Shown here: in pieces, positions 35,944 through 45,600 of the stretch
Layout of the letters: each line of letters opens with the position of its first letter
Numbering within the stretch: the stretch's first letter is position 1
Assembly: GCF_023273895.1 (NCBI RefSeq)
Contig: NZ_CP096883.1
Location: 4,898,001 to 4,962,000, forward strand
Direction: 5' to 3'
DNA length: 64,000 nucleotides
DNA from: Sphingobacterium sp. PCS056
Lineage (GTDB): Bacteria > Bacteroidota > Bacteroidia > Sphingobacteriales > Sphingobacteriaceae
The notes under the pieces: model-generated
What the model was told of the DNA's origin: nothing
The model's database searches: none
What the model saw: the letters and a program-made list of their open reading frames with translations, nothing else
Translations under genes and position numbers: made by a program

Positions 35944-38900
35944 ATGATTAATACCGATTATGAAAATGGTAGGTTGGTGTATGCTCTATTTCGGCAGAAC
36001 CACCTGATCAAAAGACAAACATTGTCCTGGTATCGGAGTTACCCACTCCTATTACTATTAACACTGCTATGCTCATCGTTTGCCTCGCAATTGATCGCAC
36101 AGGAAGTTTCTTTAAATGTCAATCGTGGATCTTTTCAATCCGTAATGAAAGATGTACAAAAGCAAAGCGGATATTCAACCACTTTCGCACGACGTCACTT
36201 GCAGCAAGCTAAACCTGTAACCGTAAACTTTAAAAATAAGAGACTATCAGAAGCGTTGAATCTTATCTTTCAAGAGCAGCCTTTTAGTTATGTAATAGAA
36301 GGAAAAATAATTACGACCGTTGACAAATCAAAAGACAATCCAAAACCGGCAGAAAAACAAAATCCGGTTCGAGGTAGAGTTGTTGACGAAACAGGTTCTC
36401 CCCTTGCCGGAGCATCCATCAAAGTTAAAGATCAAGATATTCAAACATCCACAAATCAATCCGGAACATTTCTAATCAAAAATGCACCGGAAGGAGCAAC
36501 GCTAATCATCGGTTATATGGGCTTTGAATCTCGCGAAATTGAAAGTAACAGTGATATTGGAACAATTGTACTATCTCGCACGTTTGCAACCCTTGATGTA
36601 GTCGATGTTACCGTTTCTACGGGCTATCAAAATCTCCCAAGAGAACGAGCAACAGGTTCCTTTGCTTTTGTGGATCAAAAAACAATCGAAAGATCAGTTA
36701 CACCAAATATACTTGACAGGCTTGAAGGCGTGGTTAGCGGTATGATCTTCAATAAAAACAGACCTACGGATTTACCAAACAATTCGCCTATTACCGTGCG
36801 CGGTCGCAGTACACTTTTTGCAAATGCTGAACCGTTAATCATCGTTGATAATTTTCCATACGAAGGTGATCTAACGAACATCAATCCTAATGACATTGAA
36901 ACGATCAGCGTTTTGAAAGATGCGGCCGCAGCATCGGCTTGGGGTTCCCGAAGTGGGAACGGAGTTATCGTAATCACAACAAAGAAAGGTGCTTTAGAAA
37001 GTAAGCCGACTGTCTCGTTAACATCAAACCTGACAGTATCGTCAAAACCGGATTTATACTACTCTCCACAGATAAGCACAGCGCAATACTTGGAAGTAGA
37101 ACAGTTTTTGTTCAATAAAGGCGCTTTTGACTCCCGGATAAATAACGGTTACGATTACCTTACTCCAGCAATGGATATTTTCTTAGGTCGTAGAAATGGT
37201 ACCATTTCAGTAGCGGATTCTTTAGCTCGCATCAATCAATTAAAATCTTATGATGTTCGTGATGATCTATCTAAGTACTTATATAGAAATGCCTTTAATC
37301 AGCAATATCAAGCTAGTATTGCCGGAGGTGGGGCGACAAACAAGTACTACTTTTCAACCGGATTCGATCAAAATAAGGGCTCAAAAGTAAACGATCAGAT
37401 TGATCGTTTTACCTTAAACATGAGCAATACATGGCTTTTGCTTAACAAGCGATTGGAACTTTTTTCCAATATCACCTACACTTCAAACACAGGTAATCGT
37501 GGCGATAATATTCAGCAATCAACACCATATACTATGCTCGCTGACTCAAGTGGAAACGCAATCAATGTACCGATCAAAATTAGGGATAGTTTCAATATGG
37601 AAATGATGACCAAAGGATTGTTGGATTGGAACTACCGACCATTGGACGAAATAAGAAATGGTTGGGGAGTACGTAAAGAAACATTATCCGATTACAGAAT
37701 AAATTCGTCGGCATCCTACAAAATTGTCGATGGTCTAAAGGCATCTGCTCTTTATAGTTTCCAGAACGGGATATATCATAATCAAACCCTCAATCCAGTC
37801 GAATCTTTTTTCGCACGAGACCTGATAAATACGTACACACAAATTGATCCTGTAACAAAACTTCTAACCTATCCCGTTCCGGTCGGGGGAATATTGGACT
37901 ATACCAATTCCAAATTAACAAGCCATAATGGTCGCTTTCAGATTAACTTGGACAAGAAATGGAACCTTCATTCCATAAATGCCATTGGAGGTACGGAGAT
38001 CAGAACCGTTACAAATGAGAGAAGCAGTGATCGCTTTTATGGCTACAATGATGAAACCAAATTGAACCAAAACAATAGTGTAAATTACAATGTAGATTAT
38101 ACAAACTCATATGATGGTGGCAGTGATCGCGTCCCAAATGCTTCAATAATTGAAAGCGGAATTAATAACTATATATCCTATTATACAAATATCGGATACG
38201 CTTATAACGATCGGTACCTCGCTTCCTTTAGTGCACGAAAAGATGAATCTAATATTTTTGGTGTCAATAGTAACCAAAAAGGCGTGCCATTATGGAGTAC
38301 GGGATTAGGCTGGATAATATCGAAAGAAAGTTTTTTCAAAGTTGATGCGATTCTATACCTAAAACTCCGCGGAACTTTCGGCTACACGGGTAATGTCAAC
38401 AATTCACTTTCCGCCTTATTAACCACAAATCGAACTGGTAGCAACAATTTTAATGCCCCTTTCAATACTGTAATTAATCCCCCAAACCCGTCGTTAAAAT
38501 GGGAAAAAATAAAGAACATAAACATCGGTCTTGATTTTAGTTTAATAAACAATCGTATTTCCGGTAGTGTGGACTATTGGAGAAAAACCGGACTGGATCT
38601 TATTGGTAACAGCACAATAGCCCCGCAAACAGGTATTGTACAATATACCGGTAATTCGGCTAATACGATTACCAAGGGAGTTGACTTACAGCTTAATTCC
38701 ATTAATCTAAATGGGGCATTCTCGTGGTACACCACATTACTGTACAACTATACCGATAGTAAAGTAACGAAATACCTAGTTACTAATGGATCAAACTTAA
38801 ATGTAATCACGGCTAATTACAACAATCCAATAGAAGGTTATCCCTACTATTCCCTATTTAGTTTTAGGTACGCTGGATTAGACAACGTAGGTGATCCGCA

Positions 38901-39477
38901 AGGCTACATCAATGGAGAAGTAAGTAAAAATTTCAATGGAATTGCCAACTCATTAAACCGTGATGATCTGGTTTACCACGGAAGCCTATCGCCTACACAT
39001 TTCGGAAGTTTACGAAACACTTTTGCATATAAGCAATTTGACATTTCTTTTATCCTGAACTACAAATTTGGCTACTACTTCCGAAGAGTATCCTTAAATA
39101 ATTCTAGCTTGTACACAACTTCAGTTCCAGCCTACAATAGCAATACAGATTACGATCTTCGTTGGCAAAAAACAGGTGACGAACTTATAACTGACGTTCC
39201 CTCGCTAATATATCCAGCTAATTTTAACCGGACTAATCTATACAGGTATTCAGATCGTCTGGTTGAAAAAGCGGATAACTTAAGACTTCAAGATATTCGG
39301 ATCGGCTATAATCTTAATATAAACAAACAGAGCATTATAAAGCGATTAAATATTTACGGATATGCGAGCAATTTAGGTTTTGTATGGCGGGCAAATAAAC
39401 AAAACCTTGATCCGGATTATCCGGCAGGAATACCACTTATGCGCAATTTTTCACTTGGTTTAAGGGCAGACTTTTAA
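35944..39477 (+). CDS. SusC/RagA-family TonB-dependent receptor with STN domain
   Basis: 1177 residues, outer membrane. After a signal region (SYPLLLLLTLLCSSFASQLI) comes an STN domain (VSLNVNRGSFQSVMKDVQKQ), which links to FecR. A carboxypeptidase-regulatory-like domain follows (VRGRVVDETGSPLAGASIKV), then the plug with VRGRSTLFANAEPLIIVDNF and the SusC signature ETISVLKDAAAASAWGSRSG, then the beta-barrel ending in SLGLRADF. It should import a ligand with the next gene's SusD protein; the substrate cannot be read from sequence. Absence of nearby glycosidases argues against a glycan locus. A later Met could be the true start. Confidence 0.95.
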   Translation: MINTDYENGRLVYALFRQNHLIKRQTLSWYRSYPLLLLLTLLCSSFASQLIAQEVSLNVNRGSFQSVMKDVQKQSGYSTTFARRHLQQAKPVTVNFKNKRLSEALNLIFQEQPFSYVIEGKIITTVDKSKDNPKPAEKQNPVRGRVVDETGSPLAGASIKVKDQDIQTSTNQSGTFLIKNAPEGATLIIGYMGFESREIESNSDIGTIVLSRTFATLDVVDVTVSTGYQNLPRERATGSFAFVDQKTIERSVTPNILDRLEGVVSGMIFNKNRPTDLPNNSPITVRGRSTLFANAEPLIIVDNFPYEGDLTNINPNDIETISVLKDAAAASAWGSRSGNGVIVITTKKGALESKPTVSLTSNLTVSSKPDLYYSPQISTAQYLEVEQFLFNKGAFDSRINNGYDYLTPAMDIFLGRRNGTISVADSLARINQLKSYDVRDDLSKYLYRNAFNQQYQASIAGGGATNKYYFSTGFDQNKGSKVNDQIDRFTLNMSNTWLLLNKRLELFSNITYTSNTGNRGDNIQQSTPYTMLADSSGNAINVPIKIRDSFNMEMMTKGLLDWNYRPLDEIRNGWGVRKETLSDYRINSSASYKIVDGLKASALYSFQNGIYHNQTLNPVESFFARDLINTYTQIDPVTKLLTYPVPVGGILDYTNSKLTSHNGRFQINLDKKWNLHSINAIGGTEIRTVTNERSSDRFYGYNDETKLNQNNSVNYNVDYTNSYDGGSDRVPNASIIESGINNYISYYTNIGYAYNDRYLASFSARKDESNIFGVNSNQKGVPLWSTGLGWIISKESFFKVDAILYLKLRGTFGYTGNVNNSLSALLTTNRTGSNNFNAPFNTVINPPNPSLKWEKIKNINIGLDFSLINNRISGSVDYWRKTGLDLIGNSTIAPQTGIVQYTGNSANTITKGVDLQLNSINLNGAFSWYTTLLYNYTDSKVTKYLVTNGSNLNVITANYNNPIEGYPYYSLFSFRYAGLDNVGDPQGYINGEVSKNFNGIANSLNRDDLVYHGSLSPTHFGSLRNTFAYKQFDISFILNYKFGYYFRRVSLNNSSLYTTSVPAYNSNTDYDLRWQKTGDELITDVPSLIYPANFNRTNLYRYSDRLVEKADNLRLQDIRIGYNLNINKQSIIKRLNIYGYASNLGFVWRANKQNLDPDYPAGIPLMRNFSLGLRADF

Positions 39478-39487
39478 CGTTAACAAT

Positions 39488-40879
39488 ATGAACAAAAACA
39501 TATACATACTTATACTTTTGGTTTGCATATTAGTCGGATGTAGCAAAAAGGACTTTTTGAACGAAAAGCCCACTTCCAGCATAGCGCAGCCAACAAAAAT
39601 ATCGGATTTTCAGGATTTACTTGAGAATACGACTATTTTCAACTTGACTGGAGCATTAACCCAAATAGGTGCAGATGATCTTTACCTGACCGATGCAAAC
39701 TGGGAAACCGCAACAGCAACAGAACGAAATGCCTATATATGGAATGACATCATTTACGATGGCGATCAGAACGTAAGCGACTGGAACATCCCCTACTCAG
39801 CAATTTTTCATGCAAATGTAGTTTTGGAGGGATTGGAAAAAAACAATCATTCAGAGACGGAAACCGGAAAATATACGCGCGCATGGGCACTTTACGCTAG
39901 GGCGTTTGCGTATTACGATCTAATTCGAACCTTTTGCCCAGTCTACAATGAAACCACAGCATCCACCGATCTTGGGGTACCTATTAGGCTCTCCCCAAAC
40001 ATCGATTATCTTGCAGAGAGATCGTCGCTCAAAGACTGTATGGATTTAATTATAAATGATCTGCAAACCAGTCTTACTGATCTACCTAAAGAAAGGCCAG
40101 GCAATAACTTAAATCGCCCTTGGAAAAATGCTGTCTATGCCCTATTATCTCGAATCTATCTCGACCTAAGAAATTACGAAAAAGCCGAGTTCTATGCTGA
40201 TCAATCGTTAACAACCTATAAAAAATTAATGGATTATAAAACTCTTAACAAAAGCGCATCCAATCCGTTTACATTTAATAATGAAGAAATAATTTACTTT
40301 TCTCGACAAGTAATAAAATACCCAACAACAACAATAAATACATCAACTACCAAAGCATTTATCGCACCGGAATTGATAGCACTCTATAAGCCAAACGATA
40401 CTCGAAAACCACTATACTTCAGACTACTTACCGGAGGCTATTATGGAAAAAAAATCGGTTATCAAGGTTCTGGAAATTATCACTTTTCAGGTTTGGCAAC
40501 TGATGAAATTTTTCTGATCAAAGCCGAATGCCTAGCAAGACGTAACGAAGTTAATTCTGCAATGAATGTTCTAAACGAACTTTTGGTCAATAGATGGGAT
40601 GCCACAATGACGAATCCAGCATTGCAATTTACACCTCTTACTGCAACAAATAAAGAAGATGCCCTTAATGTAATATTGGAAGAACGTCGAAAAGAATTAG
40701 TTTGGCGCGCACTACGTTGGCAAGATCTTCGTCGGTTAAATGCCGAAGGTTATAATAAAACTTTGACACGTAATGTAAAAGGTATATCATATTCAATTGC
40801 ACCAAATTCACTACGATACATAATGCCAATTCCGGACGAAGAAATCATTTTAAGTGGAATTAAACAGAATCAACGATAA
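39488..40879 (+). CDS. SusD/RagB-family surface lipoprotein
   Basis: 463 residues. Lipoprotein signal peptide with lipobox LVGC near residue 18, then SusD features: AWALYARAFAYYDLIRTFCP in the TPR region, and the closing LNVILEERRKELVWRALRWQ and MPIPDEEIILSG. It caps the SusC barrel and gives substrate specificity. It lies 10 bp downstream of susC, and the thioredoxin-like gene overlaps its stop codon. Confidence 0.94.
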   Translation: MNKNIYILILLVCILVGCSKKDFLNEKPTSSIAQPTKISDFQDLLENTTIFNLTGALTQIGADDLYLTDANWETATATERNAYIWNDIIYDGDQNVSDWNIPYSAIFHANVVLEGLEKNNHSETETGKYTRAWALYARAFAYYDLIRTFCPVYNETTASTDLGVPIRLSPNIDYLAERSSLKDCMDLIINDLQTSLTDLPKERPGNNLNRPWKNAVYALLSRIYLDLRNYEKAEFYADQSLTTYKKLMDYKTLNKSASNPFTFNNEEIIYFSRQVIKYPTTTINTSTTKAFIAPELIALYKPNDTRKPLYFRLLTGGYYGKKIGYQGSGNYHFSGLATDEIFLIKAECLARRNEVNSAMNVLNELLVNRWDATMTNPALQFTPLTATNKEDALNVILEERRKELVWRALRWQDLRRLNAEGYNKTLTRNVKGISYSIAPNSLRYIMPIPDEEIILSGIKQNQR

Positions 40880-42336
40880 TGAAAACTACTATTTCAATAA
40901 TCATACTTCAACTTTTCGCATTGACTTTAGTATCACAAACGAAAAAATATAAGGACATTACCATATCTGGACATTTCTCAAAAAAGGCACAAAGCGAAAT
41001 ATTTCGCGATACGGAATTCTGGTATTATAACGAAGCACCATTACATGACTTCATAATTACCTCGAACCATAAATTTACAATGGATAATGGAAATTTTAAT
41101 GTAAAAATTAAAAACAATGACAAGTATGGTTTCTTCAGGTGCAGAGCAACACAAATACCGTCCTTGTGTATTGATTATTTCCTTGTACAGCAAGGTGATA
41201 GCATATATATGGATATTAAAGAAAAAACGAATGTTTCCTTCAGCGGCAGAGGAAGCGAAAAATTAAATTATCAACATTTTGCCGGTAAATTAATTCAACA
41301 ATATCAATTCATCACTCACGAAGATAGTTTAGAATATAAAGAGAATCCGCTAGACTTTAGGCTGCTAAAATATCAGGAATCACTTAAAATTTGTCTTGAT
41401 TCACTTGAGAAGCTCAAATCAACAACAGATCCGACAATTATCGAAATTCTTAGAATAAATACAATATCGTTGATCTCAAATAATTATCAAGACATACTTG
41501 CACTTGATTTTTATTTCACAGATGATCAAAAACAAAAATCACGGACAATTAACTTTTTAAGATGGACTCTACAACAGCAACATCTTTATCCTGTGTCAGA
41601 TACTACAATCATAAAATACGCCATAAACTATGCAGACTACTTGAAATCAACACAAGTAAACTTTAGTAAAATAATAAATGGTGTTAATAAGTATGAAAAG
41701 ATTTCTTTAGAAAAAACTTTCAAAGAATTTCAAAATAACTACTCAGGACTTTTGAGAGATAAACTTATCACATCCTTACTGTTACAGCTTCATTTAGATC
41801 CTGAACTCCAACAATTCGCAAAAGAAAGTCTCGAATTCGTTAAAACTCAGCCAAGCGTAGATGAAATACTAAAAATCATAAATAGAAAAAGTAAAGGTTC
41901 ACCAGCGTTTAATTTTACATTTGAAACTGCCGAAGGAAAGGAAATACAACTTTCTGACTTTCGCGGCTCGATAATAATTGTCGATACTTGGTATAATGGA
42001 TGTACAAATTGCGTTACACTTGCAAAACTATTGGCACCATTGGTAGAAAAGTACAGCAAAACTAAAACGGTCACATTTCTAAGTGTCAACGTAGATTATA
42101 AAAGGGAAAGATTCTTATCAGGAGTCAAAAGTGGCTTATATGGAAATAAAAATGTTATCCATTCCTGGACACGCGGTAAAGGTCAATTAGATCCGTTCAT
42201 TTCACATTATCAATATTATTCTTATCCAAATATTTTGATAATTGATAAGATGGGAAATGTTATAACAGCAAACCCCTATAAAAATCAAAGTGAAGTAATA
42301 CCCAATATTGAAAGATACATTCAACTATATAAATAA
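40879..42336 (+). CDS. TlpA-like thioredoxin-fold protein, periplasmic
   Basis: 485 residues with a signal peptide (TISIIILQLFALTLVSQT). The first 330 residues are a long mixed domain of the kind found before TlpA folds in Sphingobacteriales. The thioredoxin part starts at SPAFNFTFETAEGKEIQLSD and has WYNGCTNC with the redox pair at about Cys375 and Cys378, followed by cis-Pro YPNILIIDK. It overlaps the susD stop (TAATG) and so belongs to the locus. It may reduce or rearrange disulphides of something imported or exported. Confidence 0.85.
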   Translation: MKTTISIIILQLFALTLVSQTKKYKDITISGHFSKKAQSEIFRDTEFWYYNEAPLHDFIITSNHKFTMDNGNFNVKIKNNDKYGFFRCRATQIPSLCIDYFLVQQGDSIYMDIKEKTNVSFSGRGSEKLNYQHFAGKLIQQYQFITHEDSLEYKENPLDFRLLKYQESLKICLDSLEKLKSTTDPTIIEILRINTISLISNNYQDILALDFYFTDDQKQKSRTINFLRWTLQQQHLYPVSDTTIIKYAINYADYLKSTQVNFSKIINGVNKYEKISLEKTFKEFQNNYSGLLRDKLITSLLLQLHLDPELQQFAKESLEFVKTQPSVDEILKIINRKSKGSPAFNFTFETAEGKEIQLSDFRGSIIIVDTWYNGCTNCVTLAKLLAPLVEKYSKTKTVTFLSVNVDYKRERFLSGVKSGLYGNKNVIHSWTRGKGQLDPFISHYQYYSYPNILIIDKMGNVITANPYKNQSEVIPNIERYIQLYK

Positions 42337-42337
42337 T

Positions 42338-42370
42338 TTATACAAGGTTGTCGATGACAACCTTGTATAA
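42338..42370. terminator. Strong bidirectional terminator
   Basis: A 15-bp perfect inverted repeat, TTATACAAGGTTGTC, with a 3-nt loop between the convergent thioredoxin-like and DUF6520 genes. A stretch ending CTTTT follows on the plus side. Confidence 0.7.
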
Positions 42371-42383
42371 TAGAATCTTTTAA

Positions 42384-42692
42384 TTAAGGAGCCCAAACAC
42401 CTTTTTCAGATGATTGAAAGTTTGGTGTGGCCGGTAAACTAGTAGGATTTAAATTGCTAGGCCCAGGATCGGATGCAAAAGATATTACACAAGGATGATC
42501 AGCAGTTTCCCGACATCCCTCTAAGTTAGGCATTTGTGAACCAGACACTTTTTGATAGTTGGTGTTTGAAGATAAAATGTAATACGTGTTTGCTAACGCA
42601 TCCGCTTTTTTATCAGAAGTTCTAAATGCACTGAAACCTACGGCTAATCCTGCAACAAGCAGGCTTAAAGCCACTTTTTTGAAATTGTTCAT
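42384..42692 (-). CDS. DUF6520-type small secreted protein
   Basis: 102 residues. Signal peptide VALSLLVAGLAVGFSAF, then a short mature part with two cysteines, Cys60 and Cys68, in LEGCRETADHPCVISF, and a Pro/Ser-rich tail. This matches DUF6520, a small Bacteroidota family often next to MauE-like membrane proteins. The cysteine pair suggests a disulphide. No function is established. It is downstream of the MauE-like gene on the same strand. Confidence 0.75.
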   Translation of the reverse strand: MNNFKKVALSLLVAGLAVGFSAFRTSDKKADALANTYYILSSNTNYQKVSGSQMPNLEGCRETADHPCVISFASDPGPSNLNPTSLPATPNFQSSEKGVWAP

Positions 42693-42713
42693 AGTATTAA
42701 AATTTAAAATTGG

Positions 42714-43169
42714 TTACTGATTTTTTGTAGCCCCGGCATAGTATATCCCAATGAGACCTAAAATGATAAAGGCAAGATTGAACCAAGAATGTTGCACCCA
42801 ATTGAGCGATTCGATCACTCCACCACAATAGCACGGCAGCTTACTTCCGGAAATAAGTAAGTACAGTATAAATACCGTAAATCCGGTGATCATTGCTGTG
42901 AAAGCGTAGAGCCCCCACAGAATTGTTCTTTGAAACATTAACATAACAGCGATCACAAACTCGCTGACAATAATGAATGCTGCTAAAAATGTGCTGTATG
43001 GTCGCAAGATAGCAAGCCTGGCTAGACCGCGTTGAAATCGGTCAAATTCGACCGCTTTCGTATAAGCAGTATAAACGAACAGGAAAATTGCTAACCAGGA
43101 AATAATCAAGACAATGGCTTTACCGTATCGCTCACTGAACGACACAGTACGGGATCTTACGTCGTACAT
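42714..43169 (-). CDS. MauE/DoxX-type redox-associated membrane protein
   Basis: 151 residues with four membrane helices (IVLIISWLAIFLFVYTAYTK, TFLAAFIIVSEFVIAVMLMF, WGLYAFTAMITGFTVFILYL and the last LAFIILGLIGIYYAG). A CYCGG motif (about residues 112-116) faces the membrane edge, as in MauE-like proteins that support disulphide chemistry. It directly precedes the DUF6520 gene, which carries two cysteines. A thiol-redox partnership between the two is inferred. Confidence 0.75.
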   Translation of the reverse strand: MYDVRSRTVSFSERYGKAIVLIISWLAIFLFVYTAYTKAVEFDRFQRGLARLAILRPYSTFLAAFIIVSEFVIAVMLMFQRTILWGLYAFTAMITGFTVFILYLLISGSKLPCYCGGVIESLNWVQHSWFNLAFIILGLIGIYYAGATKNQ

Positions 43170-43460
43170 AGTAGGTAATAATTTGGAAATACAATTCGGG
43201 CTTAATATGGGATTGATAAATTCAGATTATCGATCCCTTACTTCACTTTCCATACGGAAAGAGTTAATGATCAATCAAAGTGGTAAGACACTCACTTTCA
43301 AAACATAACAGTTAACTGATTTTGATAATGGTAAACTTAGTACAAATTGCAATATAGCGCAATACGGAAAGTCGTAAAATGCGACACACAAACACTTTAA
43401 CTGCCGAAAAAGCAAATTTTCACTACCCAAATCGCAAATTTACCCCCCGAAATAGCACAG

Positions 43461-44339
43461 CTATTTTCGAAAAAAAGACTCAATTGAGGGAATATTCTCT
43501 TTGGTCACGACCAAATATGTTGAATTCGGAATCAAATTAAGTTTGTTTTCATCTAAAATAAGTTCCAAAGTATCTCTTTTTTCACCAGTTTGATAGGAAG
43601 AAACAACGGACATATTAATAATTACTCCCCTACTGATCTGGTAAAAATTTAGGAGCGCATATTTCTCACGAAGGGATGCCAGTGACAAAGCGATTGGATA
43701 AGATTTATTAGCCATCGTAAAGACACGTACCTGCTTATTTACGGTTGCAAACATGATGATGTCTTTCCGCACGTCTAGTTCATAAAGCCGCCCATAATAT
43801 TCAACTGAAAGTGATGTCTCCTCTTTTTCCTGTTCTACTTTTTTGATGGAAGCATCATTACTTTCTATCTCTATAGTCAATTCTGACGCGATAACTTCTA
43901 ATGCACGCTTATGTTGATGCCTATAAAATAGAAGCACATAAAACATATTCATCAAAGCTACAAAAGATACTACCATGGGGTAATCAATAAGCAAAAAATC
44001 ACCGAAGATATTTGCACGGCCAGTACTGGCAAAAATTACGTAGAAAACAAACATATCCAACAGTGATGGCAAGATAAAACCCAGCACAATTTGCAAAATA
44101 AATCGCGGCCAAAACTTCTCCGTCCAAAGTACAATTTGGTCTAGCCAAATAGTAAAATATTGGACAATCCAAACCATGGCATAAGCCACACCCAAACTGG
44201 GTAAAAATGCACTATAAAAGTCCAAGCATAAAATTGCTTCACCAAAATTAAGTGGTCTGCCATGAAAAGTGATGTAAAGTGCGGCAACAAATGATATAGC
44301 GAGTTGGGAACTACGCTTTAAGTAGGTCGGTAACGGCAT
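43461..44339 (-). CDS. Membrane LytTR-domain transcriptional regulator
   Basis: 292 residues. Four hydrophobic segments occupy the first 140 residues (LAISFVAALYITF, LGVAYAMVWIVQYFTIW, FILQIVLGFILPSLLDMF, VVSFVALMNMFYVLLFYR). A helical linker leads to a C-terminal LytTR DNA-binding domain (LREKYALLNFYQISRGVIIN, then MSVVSSYQTGEKRDTLELIL). No histidine kinase is adjacent, so it probably senses its own signal. It is transcribed divergently from the 127-aa gene 70 bp away and may control it through the palindrome at 44358-44376. Confidence 0.85.
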   Translation of the reverse strand: MPLPTYLKRSSQLAISFVAALYITFHGRPLNFGEAILCLDFYSAFLPSLGVAYAMVWIVQYFTIWLDQIVLWTEKFWPRFILQIVLGFILPSLLDMFVFYVIFASTGRANIFGDFLLIDYPMVVSFVALMNMFYVLLFYRHQHKRALEVIASELTIEIESNDASIKKVEQEKEETSLSVEYYGRLYELDVRKDIIMFATVNKQVRVFTMANKSYPIALSLASLREKYALLNFYQISRGVIINMSVVSSYQTGEKRDTLELILDENKLNLIPNSTYLVVTKENIPSIESFFRK

Positions 44340-44357
44340 GCTTAATTAATTAAAGAA

Positions 44358-44376
44358 TTTTAACAAGGAGTTAAAA
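44358..44376. promoter_or_regulatory. Palindrome between divergent LytTR gene and 127-aa gene
   Basis: TTTTAAC / GTTAAAA with spacer AAGGA (44358-44376), a perfect 7-bp inverted repeat placed 18 bp before the LytTR start and 34 bp before the other gene's start. A plausible operator, but LytTR sites are usually direct repeats, so the binder is uncertain. Confidence 0.4.
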
Positions 44377-44409
44377 TACAATAAATTTTTCACATTCAAT
44401 TACATTTTT

Positions 44410-44793
44410 ATGACAAAACAACCAATGACCCCTACTGGAGTCCAAGACAAAGTTGACGAATTGTACCTATTATCGGACACAGCATTAGATGCTGAAGCAG
44501 CAGCAGTACAAGCCGACTTCAAGACTTGGATTAAAGCAAACTTCACGTTGACAAGTAAACAAGAAGATTACTTAGATGAGTTAGGTGGTCAAATTCTGGG
44601 ATTTTTTGGTGCAAGCTGTTCGGTATCTTTTTCAAATAGATTGCCAATCGACTTGATATACCCAGCACCTCCCACAACCGAGTACACAAAGTACACCGGA
44701 TGTAACAATGCTTTAGCTGTTAAATCTGATGGCGGAAAACCGATAGCTACTGGATCAATCTCATTTGAGATTTCTTACGCGGCTAAACCGTAA
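44410..44793 (+). CDS. Unknown 127-aa protein, duplicated pair copy 1
   Basis: 127 residues with no signal peptide or membrane segment, so probably cytoplasmic unless exported by an unusual route. It begins MTKQPMTPTGVQDKVDELYL. The middle holds QEDYLDEL and the C-terminal half LPIDLIYP and LAVKSDG, followed by ATGSISFE beta strands. The adjacent copy (44983-45366) is about 60% identical by eye. It has its own terminator. I do not recognise the family. Confidence 0.75.
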   Translation: MTKQPMTPTGVQDKVDELYLLSDTALDAEAAAVQADFKTWIKANFTLTSKQEDYLDELGGQILGFFGASCSVSFSNRLPIDLIYPAPPTTEYTKYTGCNNALAVKSDGGKPIATGSISFEISYAAKP

Positions 44794-44802
44794 ACAAAAA
44801 AA

Positions 44803-44830
44803 GCCTGTTAGCGAAATGCTAACAGGCTTT
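44803..44830 (+). terminator. Intrinsic terminator after copy 1
   Basis: GCCTGTTAGC / GCTAACAGGC with a GAAAT loop and TTT after it. A perfect 10-bp stem close behind the stop at 44793; it isolates copy 1 from copy 2. Confidence 0.8.
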
Positions 44831-44982
44831 CATAGCGTAATGATAATTATTATAACTCTGGTATCATAATCAATTCTTCGGAATTTCAATTTCTAACTCT
44901 ACATTTTGAAATAGATCTGCCAAACCAAACAGATATACACTTTTTAATTAACAATAATTTTTTCCGCTTAAAATCAAGTAAA

Positions 44983-45366
44983 ATGACAAAACAACCGTTA
45001 ACACCGACCGGTGTTCAAGACAAACTAACTGAACTTTACGAATTGACTTCTACTGCGATTCAGGTTGAAGCATTGGCTATCCAAGCTGATTTTAAGGCAT
45101 GGGTAAAAGACCAATTCACGTTGACCACAAACCAGGAGGACTATCTGGATGATCTGAACCAACAGACATCTGATTATTTCGGTTCACAATGTTCAGTTTG
45201 CTTTACAAATAAACTACCGATCGATTTGATATACCCCACTCCACATACGGGACAGTATTTAAAATGGACAGGCTCATCGAACAATCTGGCTGTGAAGTCG
45301 GATGGGGAAGGTAAACCTACAGCAACCGGTTCTTTGACTTTTGAGTTTACTTATACTACTGTATAA
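44983..45366 (+). CDS. Unknown 127-aa protein, duplicated pair copy 2
   Basis: 127 residues, the diverged duplicate of the gene 190 bp upstream: MTKQPLTPTGVQDKLTELYE, then QEDYLDDL, LPIDLIYPTP, NLAVKSDG and ATGSLTFEFTYT. Conservation is strongest at the N-terminal 14 residues and in the C-terminal half, so these should hold the function. The upstream 150 bp differ from copy 1, so regulation may differ. The 45380-45420 region has an imperfect hairpin that may terminate it. Confidence 0.75.
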   Translation: MTKQPLTPTGVQDKLTELYELTSTAIQVEALAIQADFKAWVKDQFTLTTNQEDYLDDLNQQTSDYFGSQCSVCFTNKLPIDLIYPTPHTGQYLKWTGSSNNLAVKSDGEGKPTATGSLTFEFTYTTV

Positions 45367-45379
45367 AGATAACCAAAAA

Positions 45380-45420
45380 AATAACCCAGCAAGTCGTTAA
45401 GTCGCCTTGTCGGGTTTATT
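45380..45420 (+). terminator. Imperfect hairpin after copy 2
   Basis: AACCCAGCAAG pairs imperfectly with CTTGTCGGGTT, and TTATT follows. Weaker than the copy 1 terminator because of two mismatches. Confidence 0.45.
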
Positions 45421-45600
45421 GGTTAATCACATTTAAAGAGTTAATTGAAGTTAAGAACTCGCTTATTGAAAATTAAAAAACAAAAATTAGAGGACTTGGA
45501 TATTTTTTGATTTTATAACATGACATCTCTCTAAAAGAAATGCTTAGATATATTGCGAATATTGCATTTCTTTATATATTTACGTTATATATTATCCTAA

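Noticed and set aside
43208-43236. Hairpin GGGATTGATAA / TTATCGATCCC in the 290-bp gap before the LytTR gene
   Set aside because: One mismatch and no clear role; not a convincing terminator or operator.
43170-43460. Possible gene between MauE-like and LytTR genes
   Set aside because: The only open frame (plus strand, 64 codons from 43114) overlaps the MauE-like gene and has no coding character; I see no gene here.
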